In this document: positions 38,001 to 50,000 of the stretch, piece by piece
Position numbering within the stretch: the stretch's first letter is position 1
Layout: every line of letters begins with the position of its first letter
Assembly: GCA_002633005.1 (NCBI GenBank)
Contig: NMRA01000077.1
Span: forward strand, 796,161-860,160
Length of the DNA: 64,000 nucleotides
DNA from: Phoronis australis
Lineage: Eukaryota; Phoronida; Phoronidae
Reading direction: 5' to 3'
Made by a program: the position numbers and the translations under genes
The notes under the pieces: generated by a model
What the model was told of the DNA's origin: nothing
The model's database searches: none
What the model saw: only the letters and a program-made list of their open reading frames with translations

Positions 38001-41000
38001 ATGCATCTATGGGTATTTGTCTAATTTATCAAACTTTATCCTATCGGAGTTGCAGACCACAGCACAGCAATAATACTTTGTTGGCATTTTAAGGATGAAT
38101 AGAGTAATGCAACTGACAAGAACATGTAACGAATCAGACAACAACAAACAACATGTGAAACTCCAGGGGCACAAAAACGAGGCAGCAAATGTGCCTGGTG
38201 GATGTTTACGGCATTGTACGTAAATACAGTGAGATTTGAGTGTAGCTGTGTAATCTGAGATGGCCCTATTGTGAGACGATGCCATATTTGAAGACATAGC
38301 CAAACTCACCATCCATACTTTGCCCTTATGATAAGTTTTTGGCCAAAGTAGTAAGAAGAGGAAAGAAAACAAAAACAACACTGAAGTGCAGCATAAAAAC
38401 TGCTCTGTTAGTGTCATTTAGTGATGTCGCAAATGATGACGTCACTATGACGTTGTCGTAATGGAAGTTTCAATGCATTAGTTGTTTTCTATTACCTCTT
38501 GTCTTGGGTTCACAACACAACAAAAACGACGCTTGGAAAATAATCCAATATTATCCTCAGGTATGACAGTGGAAGTGAACACTCTGTTGATATTTTGTAT
38601 TCTGTCTAATATTGTACCTGAAGATATTTGATTAATATCAAAACATTTTTGTTTTCATACTGCACTCTGACCTCGTTTTCGTTTCCTACTTCTTACTTAA
38701 GCTCATACTTACTTCAACAAATGATGCCAGCCTGTGTTCACACTGAGGATCAATGCACACACCATTAACTGCCTTGGTAATTGCCACATTCTGCGGACGG
38801 CTGGTATCTGAATAGAAAATTACCCTTTGCCATAATTTGACAACATAACATTTTTCAGAGCGACAGCACTTTGTCACTACATGTTTCATACAGGTTTTTG
38901 AAATAATACCATAATCAAATACATCTTCTTTTCGAAAGACAAGAGCCGTTTTACTGTCAAGCAACATATGTTTCAATGTTAAACAAGTAAAACACATGAT
39001 GAATTCTCATTAAAGGCTATTTTTCTGCTTCAAAACAAATTGATCATTAACTGTCAAGTAAAATAATGCATTTTGACTGCCAAGAACTTGTTGTTGTGGT
39101 CAACATTAACCACTCAATCCAATATGAAATCACGACCTACTTAATGTTAAAGCACTCAAAGTCTCTCAGCAAAACATGAATCTCAAAGCAACATTTCAAT
39201 TAAATTGTCTTTATTTTGGAAGGGAAAATTTGGACACACCAAATTACAGTGCCACAGAACACAATCTGGTACATTACATTTTGCAAGATCATGTTTTATG
39301 GTAACAACGAAGCTCAATCCAGTAAATCTAACCAAAGCTCAGGGAAGTAAAATCTAGGTATTACACTTTTAAGACTCACCCAGTCACGTAATTGTAAGAC
39401 TGACAGTAACTCACCTCTGATATCAAATATTTTGATGTGTTTATTGTTCATTCCTGACACAAGTGTCTTAGGGGTGTTGGTAAACCAGGCAAGAGACACC
39501 GATGTCTCGCCATTGGACCCTGCAAAGCAATGCAGAATATACTTACATATACTTACATATACTTACCTCTTATTTTCTTATAACATTTAACCACTTCTTA
39601 TTTGATTTACTTTGTGTAGCAATTATATCAGTTACTAAACCCTATATTTACAAACTATTATATCAGTTACTAAGCCCTAAATTTACAAACTATTATATCA
39701 GTTACTAAACCCTATATTCACAAACAATTATATCAGTTACTAAACCCTAAATTCACAAACTATTATATCAGTTACTAAGCCCTATATTTACAAACAATTA
39801 TATCAGTTACTAAACCCTAAATTCACAAACTATTATATCAGTTACTAAGCCCTATATTTACAAACAATTATATCAGTTACTAAACCCTAAATTCACAAAC
39901 TATTATATCAGTTACTAAACCCTAAATTCACAAACTATTATATCAGTTACTAAACCCTATATTTACAAACAATTATATCAGTTACTAAACCCTATATTTA
40001 CAAACAATTATATCAGTTACTAAGAACTATATTTACAAACAATTATATCAGTTACTAAGCCCTATATTTACAAACAATTATATCAGTTACTAAGCCCTAT
40101 ATTTACAAACAATAACCGCTTTACTGTCAGGGAGTGAGCAAAACATGCTAGACACTAGCAGCCATATTCCATATTTGCACACTACAACTATGGCATGAAA
40201 TATCAATCCAACTTTTGGCATGCTTATAAAGAGAATTTAAAGTTACATTCCGCCCACGTTAAGGTCACTACCTACCTTCGTTACCAGAGGGCCCTGTCTC
40301 TTTGAATATCTTTTGACATATTGATTGTCAGTATGTAAAAACATATATTTTTTGAATCCTTGATAATAAGGGAAGTTGAAAATGCGAACGAAAGTGATGC
40401 TCACATGACGTTTTTTTGAAAAAATCAGGCTTTCCATGGAGACCGTGGTAACTTCCACAGGTCTCATTTTTCCCAGGAGGGAAGTAAATTCTGTTTGTTT
40501 GGTCCATTGGCTACAAAACAGTGTCTAGGCTTTTTTATGGCCTTTGAGCCCGATATCTTAACTGTCAAAAATCAAGACCTCAACTTTCCGTGGAAAGTTT
40601 GCAGGTCTTGATTTTTGACAGTCGAGTTCTCCGAATCAAAGGCATTAAAAAAATCCCAGACATTTTGTAGCTAATAGACCAAATAAACAGAATCTGCAAA
40701 ATGAATGATAAAATTTTATTGTCTGTATAAGTTACCATGGTCTCCATGTTGCACTTCAGGGAAAAACCAAAAGGTCAGAAATGACCGAAAAGTGTAGAGA
40801 GACAATCTAAGGGTTTCAATCGCAATTTCTACTAAAGTACCTCACTGCATGAAACAACTATTATACCTACCTATGCTAAATTTGTGTTTTAAACCAAGTT
40901 ATGATTATGAAAAAAGTAAACAATATGTGAATATTTTTTGTTTATTGTGCTTTTGATGACTTTGTTATCAGTATATGGTAAGCTGTTTTGAAGTTTTTCC

Positions 41001-44000
41001 ACAAGCTTCCTGTAAATGACGTGCTTGGACCATTCTTTATTTGAAATTTCTACATCAGTTTATCACAAGCCTACTGATAAAGGTTTCTGTCTTCACACCA
41101 AAAACATGTGCCCTGAGTGGTATAAGGTCGCCATTGTGGTCAACTTCCTAAAGAGGGCCTATTTGGTGTCATCTAATTGGCTATTGTTCAATTGAGAGAT
41201 AGATCGTACAAGACCAACCCCGGGGAATAATGGCTACACCACTGGTTTGTAAACTTTCATATTTGTTGATTCATGTCCAAAATGAATTGTGAATCCACAG
41301 CACGTCGAACCACTATGACCAAAAAGATATTTTACAAAGATGTTATGTCCAATACTCACCCCCAGGACAAACACGCCATTAAGAAAATTATTAGGGATAA
41401 TGTTAAACTTTGTAAGCCCGATGATTATCTCGATGTCATTACTTATTATCCGAATACGAAGTCCTCCAACTTCGTCATCAAAAATAACATTTCTAAAGCG
41501 AAAGTCCGCCCTATTGCCCAGTGCAGTGTTGTTTATATGAGTTTGTATTCATTCAAATGTCAAGCAATGTTAGATTGGTCAAACGGTTTGCTGACTTTTC
41601 CTTTGGTTATCTATGCATCTTCAAAATAGCGCCATCCAAAAACATTTTCTGCAATGTCAAAAACGCAGAATCACCCGTCAAGAAATTGTGGACAACACGT
41701 CAATTCGGTACGCAGAGCACGATGTGGTGCGATTGAAAGTATTGGGAGTCGTTTTGATTGAATGAGCAGCAAACAGAGTAATACCACAAGCTACACTTGT
41801 TTCGGTGACTTTCCTGTTACCTCCCTTCGTAATTCTTTGCAGTATTTCACACATGCCATGTCGCACTTTGTATTTTTCCAACTTTTTCTATGTGGTGGTA
41901 TTGTTGCGTCATTTTATTTCCATTTGAAAATGAAAATGGCATGTTTCGAAATATCGTGTGTCTTAATCATGTCTATTGGTCAGTTGCGCTGTTCTGTTGA
42001 GAGTCAAACTTTGTTTCNTATATTTACAAACAATAACCGCTTTACTGTCAGGGAGTGAGCAAAACATGCTAGACACTAGCAGCCATATTCCATAGTTGCA
42101 CACTACTATGGCATGAAATATCAATCCAACTTTTGGCATGCCTATAAAGACAATTTAAAGTTACATTCCGCCCATGTTAAGGCCACTACCTACCTTCGTT
42201 ACCAGAGGGCCCTGTCTCTTTGAATATCTTTTGACATATTGATTGTCAGTGTGTAAAAACATATATTTTTTGAATCCTTGATAATAAGGGAAGTTGAAAA
42301 TGCGAACGAAAGTGATGCTCACATGACGTTTTTTTGTAAAAAATCAGGCTTTCCATGGAGACCGTGGTAACTTCCACAGGTCTCATTATTTCCCAGCAGG
42401 GTAGTAAATTCTGTTTGTTTGGTCCATTGGCTACAAAACAGTGTCTAGGCTTTTTTATGGCCTTTGATAAAGGTTTCTGTCTTCACACCAAAAACATGTG
42501 CCCTGAGTGGTATAAGGTCGCCATTGTGGTCAACTTCCTAAAGAGGGCCTATTTGGTGTCATCTAATTGGCTATTGTTCAATTGAGAGATAGATCGTACA
42601 AGACCAGCCCCGGGGAATAATGACTACACCACTGGTTTGTAAACTTTCATATTTGTTGATTCATGTCCAAAATGAATTGTGAATCCACAGCACGTCAGGC
42701 CACTATGACCAAAAAGATATTTTACAAAGATGTTATGTCCAATACTCACCCCCAGGACAAACACGCCATTAAGAAAATTATTAGGGATAATGTTAAACTT
42801 TGTAAGCCCCATGATTATCTCGATGTCATTACTTATTATCCGAATACGAAGTCCTCCAACTTCGTCATCAAAAATAACATTTCTAAAGCGAAAGTCCGCC
42901 CTATTGCCCAGTGCAGTGTTGTTTATATGAGTTTGTATGCCCTACAAACGAATATCTTCATTCAAATGTCAAGCAATGTTAGATTGGTCAAACGGTTTGC
43001 TGACTTTCCCTTTGGTTATCTATGCATCTTCAAAATAGCGCCATCCAAAAACATTTTCTGCAATGTCAAAAACGTAAAATCACCCGTCAAGAAATTGTGG
43101 ACAGCACGTCAATTCGGTACGCAGAGCACGATGTGGTGCGATTGAAAGTATTGGGAGTCGTTTTGATTGAATGAGCAGCAAACAGAGTAATGCCGCAAGC
43201 TACACTTGTTTCGGTGACTTTCCTGTTACCTCCCTTCGTAATTCTTTGCAGTATTTCACACATGCCATGTCGCACTTTGTATTTTTCCAACTTTTTCTAT
43301 GTGGTGGTATTGTTGCGTCATTATATTTCCATTTGAAAATGAAAATGGTATGTTTCGAAATATCGTGTGTCTTAATCATGTCTATTGGTCAGTTGCGCTG
43401 TTCTGTTGAGAGTCAAACTTTGTTTCGAGGATACGAACAGAATAGAATAAAGATTATCAACGACACGTGCCGTGTATTGAACCAATTTCAATAATATATG
43501 TGAAAATACCATTTAGTTTCAAACATTCCAACGAAGGTAAGCTGTGACGTTAAGCTGTCAATGTTAAATTCTTGACTAAAGCATTCTGGGGTTTCAAATA
43601 TTCGGGCTCATCTCATCTTGAATTATTGCCAAATGAACCAACAACTCAAATCCCAGGCAATGCCTGCATGCACCATTTTCAAACCCGCAATTTCAGAATT
43701 TGCCACCAACTATAACATCTGAAGTGTTTTCTTGAATTGTTGATTGTCGAAATAAAATTCTAGCATGGTAAGGAATATGATGAGGCCAATTTTATTAGAG
43801 TTAAAGGCGCTAAACAGGGTGAATGTAGATTTAAGTAGTAGAGACTCTACCAGTTAAGCTTCAAAGCAAATGATGGCCAAAGTTCCAATTTGAGAACCCT
43901 GAATGTGAGATGGATCGAGAAGCAAGAAACGCCAGGAAAAAAATGCACAGAAACTGCAAAACAATCAGGTGTGCAATCAGTCGTGATTTAGTTTCTTCGG

Positions 44001-47000
44001 AAAAAATTGCTTCACGAAAACAATCCCCACTTACTTAAAGACATGTACCATGGTGACAGTCATACATACCATGACAACAGTCACATGTATCATGGTAACA
44101 GTCATAGATGAGCAAACGCATTAACGATTGAAGTCAATATTTCCTTTGCGAAGTTTTGGATGAAACAAACTTATTGAAAAACAGAGACATAACATCTTAC
44201 CAAGTTCCAGTAATGGCTTTGTGACCGTGTAGGAATCAGTAGTCTTCTCCATAATATCAGAATTGTGAGATGACATCACATCCCAGACAAGAATTGAACA
44301 GTCTGTGCGATACTTGTCTAACCCCTCAGCCAGCTACAATGTAAAAATGATATCCTGTGAGAAAAAATAAAATAAACAGATTGAGTGAGCTGTTTATACC
44401 AGGAATTATTCTAATTTTTCTTATATTTTCTTGTATCAACCACATAAGGAAGACTTTATCTTTTTACCCATTTCTACCAGTATATCATGAAGTGAACTGA
44501 GAATTCAGACAACAGATAAGTAACAGGAGATGGCTGGTCAACACTACAATAACCAAATTCCATTAGTGAACTTCCGTCTTCAGGTTCATGTGGTTATGAA
44601 AATTTTCTTTACTTTTTAAACATGTATTCACATATCACTCACCAGATGGCTCTCAGTGATATTCCATTCCAGGTAGTTACATTGACGTGCATGTCTGGGT
44701 ACTGCAAACATTTAAGGATGAAGTATGATGCTTTAATAACACGTGTAAGTGCTGACGCACTCCGTTAGTGGTTTGACTTTATTCGCCATCTGTTGGTAGT
44801 TTTTATGTTAGTGATGAAGCTTCTACCGCGTTCATTTTCCACGTGACTATATTCTTCAATATTATTTGCACATGTGACACTGTTTGGCAGATCATGGTTT
44901 GTAGCAGTAACACGCCACTTTGGCTCATTCGTATTTCAACGCATTTACCGATAAGTTTACTCTTCTAGTTTCGTCATGATTTATCCTGCAAATTGGTGTA
45001 AGTATATTGTACTTAGTTTTGTTATAACTTAAGAACTTCAATGTAATTGTAATGTGTATTCTGTACCTTTAATTATCGTTGCCTCAAGTAGTTTGACATT
45101 TGTTTGAATGCAATGTTTAACATTAGTATCATAATTTTGTAAACGACCAACGCATTGTTCAATCGTCTCATAGAATGTTTTTTGTACGTCACAGCTGAAC
45201 CGAGCAACTACAAGTTTACGAACAAATAAAGTTGTTCAATGCAACTCATGCTCGCGTTCATCCATGTAGGCCTAACGATTTTCGCAACCACAATGTGAAC
45301 ACAAGAGAACAAACAGATAAAGTCTTATCAGCAAAATGCATGAAATGTCAAGTTGATGGATTTTGTTTTGTTACAAAATCAAATTATGGGCATGCATTTT
45401 CTTACCAAACTCTTTGCCAACTAAAGACGTAGTGTCACTTGCTCCTGTCCGACCAAAGCTGTAAATGAACATGAAAATAATATCATGCAAGTACTTATTT
45501 CATTTCATTGCAATATTATCAAAATTGAAAACTTACTAGCACTATAACGGATTACACAACTTGATATTGGTTACAAAATTTATGGATTTTTTAATGCACG
45601 GCAGTGTAGCTAAGACACAAACAATATTATTAAACTCAAGTTTTAAAAGAAGGGTTCCAAGGAATGAACTTCAAAAGACTCGACTCAACTACACAAGACA
45701 TTCAATTCTCAGTGCAAAGAGCAATAGCTGGAGTGAGTTACAGTGTAAAGTAACAAAACTGAACACAGGTAAGACTTAAAAGCATAGATCATTCTGGTCT
45801 CTGTCAAGACTCATGAACACAGATAAGACTTAAAAGGCCTTGTTCATTCTGGTCTCTGTCAAGACTCATGAACACAGATAAGACTTAAAAAGCCTTGTTC
45901 ATTTTGGTCTCTGTCAAGACTCATGAACACAGATAAGACTTAAAAAGCATAGTTCATTCTGGTCTCTGTCCTGACTCATGAACACAGGTAAGACTTAAAA
46001 AGCATAGTTCATTCTGGTCTCTGTCAAGACTCATGAACACAGGTAAGACTTAAAAGCATAGATCATTCTGGTCTCTGTCAAGACTCATGAACACAGATAA
46101 GACTTAAAAAGCATAGATCATTCTGGTCTCTGTCCCGACTCATTTTGGGACCTGTGCACACATACTTAAAACAAGGAAATGCACGTCTGCACCAATTTCA
46201 GCCAAGGTATCTAGCTTTTTGTGAAAAGCTTCACCAAGGCAGGCAAACAAGGACAAGCAAGTCTTGAAACTTGATGGTTTGCCAAGAGATAAATATACAA
46301 ACAAAATCCAAATTATATTTGCTACACTCATGTGGATGTTGTTTTTTGAAAAAGTAAGCAACTATCAAAGACCAGAACATATATCAAGTCAATCATATAA
46401 ATGAGGGAATTTCCAGTGGTAAAAATACACAATGAATACCCTCATACACAAGTCCAGTGAAAGCTTCTGTCAAAATAGTTCAAAGCAATAACAGTATTTT
46501 ACCCCATCTGCTTTTATGTCAGCTTAACAAACTTCATTCAGATATTTATAACTTCGCTGAAAACACGACTAAAATTTTTGTTTAGAGCTTGATACTGATT
46601 CACTCGCAGTGTCGAAACAATCTCCTTTCTTCAGGTTTGCAGCTATACTAATATTTATAAGTGCTAAAGTCAATGAACACACCACTTCTTTTAAAGCTTG
46701 TGTATGTGACGTGGCTTGTTTTCAAATGGATCCAACGTACCTGGTGAGAACTACTTTACCATTGGCCTGACCAACAGCCAATAGGTGATCAGCTTTAGAA
46801 CTGGGGCACCAGGCAATACACTGAAAGTAAAATGCGTTAATGTTATCGGCAGGACGAAAGATGAATGACCAATAACCACATCCTGAAATCAACACAGTGT
46901 AGGATTTACCTAGTTCCTGAAATGTCATCATGCCAACACACTTTCCAGATGAGCAAGACAAGTAATTTACAATAAATTATACCTCGCCCAGCTTGTAAGA

Positions 47001-50000
47001 TTTTTTATGTCAACATTGCATTAGAATGACGAATTATGAAATTTTGATATAAACAATGAGTACAGTAGCAGAAAGATAAATATCCTGTGGATGCACAGCA
47101 TTGTGGGTAAAAATGGTATAATCAGGTATTTTGAGCTACAACTACAGCTGGTATGAATCTCATACAATGCAGAATTGTGGCGGCCAAGCAGACACTCAGC
47201 TCTCAGCTGTGAGAGAAGTAAACACAGGCCACCACCACTGAGTTAGTAAGTCACTGATATTTTCATAATGGGATAAACAGAATGTCAAATAATTCATTAA
47301 CATCTATCAAATTTTCCAAAAAATTCTAGTGCCTCTGTTAAATTCAATGTATTACTGCAGCTATGCTGCTGGAAACATGCAGCATCAAGGGCATAGTGTG
47401 ATTCTTCCAGTGATGCATCAAAATTCAGGTAAAGGCTAGGTTAAACTACATATTGACTGGATGGAAAAATGATCAGAGATGCAGACAAGAGCAACGCACC
47501 CACAAATGCACTGCAGACAGTGTGCTTCTAGGATTGTTTATTTGGTATCCTAAATGATGCAAAAACCTCAAATCCACCCAAAAACAGGAACGTACCATCG
47601 CTTCTTTAATGGAAAGCTATTTACCAAATTTCCTAAAAATCTGTCAAGGAACTTCAGAGAAACAAAGGAAAAATGTAAAAAAATGAAATTGCCACAAGGG
47701 AGCACAGCGTTCGTTGGATCTGGCTGAAAGTCGCTGTCGTCTGTTGTTAGCTTTGTATAAATACACTTACTAAATTTAATAAAGATTCTACAGTGGGTTT
47801 AGAAGATACAGCTATGGGCGCAAAACAAAACTACCAGGAGGAGGCCCCACCGTAGTCAAAGCTGTCATTGTCAGCCGTCCTCTTCACACTGAGAACATAT
47901 ATGCCAAATTTCAAAATCATCTTCAGAATGGTTTGGTTGATAGATGGGTGGACGCCAAAAATAGATTCCGAAACAGGAAAAATGGCAACTAGGTAACGCA
48001 AAATACCTCGATTCCATCCAAAAACGGGAGGATAATGTCATCTAAGAGATGCTTATCTGCTAAATTTTATAAAAATCCATTGAGAACCTCTGAAGATACA
48101 GAGAAAAATGTAAAAACTAAAATTACCACTAGAGGCACACCGGCAGTTAATCCATCCGAAAATCGTCATCGTCCGTTGTTAACATCATATATACTTGCTA
48201 ATTTAGTGAAGATCATTCAAACGATTAAGGAGATAAAGCCATGAGCGCAAAAAACAAATCAAAACTGCCACTAGAAGGCACCACAGTAGTCGAAGTCCTC
48301 GGAAAAACGTCGTCAGCCGTCCTCTTAATAGTAAGAACATACATGCCAATTTTCCTTAGAGCAGTTTGGTTGATAGAGGGGTGGACTTGAAAACAGTAAA
48401 AATTGCCACTAGGTGGCACAAACTACGTCAAATCCATTCGAAAACCGGAAAATAGCATCATCTCACTAACAGATGCCTACATGCCACATTTTATGAAAAT
48501 ACGTTGAGGACCTTTGAAGATACATAAAAACATAAAAAACTAAAGTTGCAACTAGGGGACATACCGGTACTCCGATCCATTTGAAAATCAACCCCATTCT
48601 TTGTCAACTTCGTATAAACATACTTGCAAAATTTAATAAATATCCTACAGAGCGTTTACGAGATACAGCCATAGGCGCAAAATCAAATAAAACTGCCACT
48701 AGGAGGCGCTCCAGAAGTTGAAGTAGTTGGAAAGTCATCGTCAGCCAGCCTCTTCTTAGTAAGAGCATACATAACAATTTTCATAATCATCCTGAGAGCG
48801 GTTTGGTTGACAGAGGGACGGACACCAAAAAACAGAATTGAAAACACTAGGTGGCCTAAAATGTCGAATGAATCTGAAAATGCTTGGGTAGCGTCATCTC
48901 ATTAGATGCCCATGTGTCAAGTTTCATGAAAATCCATTGAGGACCTTTGAAGATACAAAGGTAAACGTAAAAATATTAATTGCCACTAGGGGGCACACCA
49001 GTAGACGGGTCCATATGAAATTCGCCGTCATCCGTCGTCGCTTTATAGGAACACCTCTGCCAAATCTCATCAAGATCCTGTGAGGGTTTAGGAGATACAG
49101 CTGCGGACAGACACAGATGACGGCAATAAGCACCCACATGTAAATATAGTGGGTGCATAATAAAAACATAACCACCTCCGTCCCAACAGCATCAATTAAG
49201 ATATCAAATACAAAACCAATAGGAAGCTAAAACTGGCTTACCTCAATTTCAACACAATTCAAGGCCAAAGCATACTCACTGGTCAATTTCCACAAGTAGC
49301 GTGCGACGGTTATTGGCTCACAATCATCCATTGACACCACAGATAACTTGACACAATGTGAACAATATAATGGAAAACAACAACTGTCACTTGGACAAAA
49401 TGTGAACAATATAATGGAAAACAACAACTGTCACCTGGACGAACCAGAATTTGAAAGTATGAGAAAGCTGCAACATGCTTTTTTGGTGAGAGTATGATAA
49501 AACGACTATAATTAATACATGCGCGCACCCAGGAGGAGCTCCCCCCATTTGGCGAAGCGGGCAAAAAGGTCCGCCTCTGAGAAACAGCAAGTCCGAGAAA
49601 ATGAGACAAAAGTCTACTAAACAAGCACAAACGCGCAATTCAGAGTGTTGCCCCCATTTTTTTTCAGTCCACTCGCTTTTTTGCAACCAAAAGGTCCACA
49701 ACGTCAGGAATTAGAGACCCCCCCATATTGAAGGCTGGGTGTGCGCATGTAATAGAAAAACAAATGATTGAAAGTAAGCCTTAAAATCAAATAAATATGT
49801 AGGTTTATTACCAAAAGAATCTCATGCCATACCCTATTCGACTTCCCTGAAATCAAATCTCACCAGCAAATAATGAATCAGGTTACAAGTCCACAAGTTA
49901 TCTGTGATGTCATCAGATGTTTGCAAGCAGACAACTGCCACACAATGCATTCGAAATACAACAGCAGTACCGTAAACGAAATCCCATCAACCGATACCTT

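Larger units (their letters stand above)
40113..43553. repeat. Tandem segmental duplication containing two mobile elements
   Basis: Segment 40099-42017 is repeated at 42019-43490 with a deletion equivalent to about 40547-41069. Both copies start with the tail of the 35-bp array and share a TTAA-flanked terminus (TTAAGGTCACTACCTACCTT at 40259; TTAAGGCCACTACCTACCTT at 42177). A single opposite terminus, AACGAAGGTAAGCTGTGACG then TTAA, is at 43530-43553. The junction is marked by one N at 42018. Confidence 0.8.

Noticed and set aside
39621-40112. Interstitial telomere array (CCCTAA)
   Set aside because: ACTAAACCCT occurs once per 35-bp unit; no consecutive hexamers.
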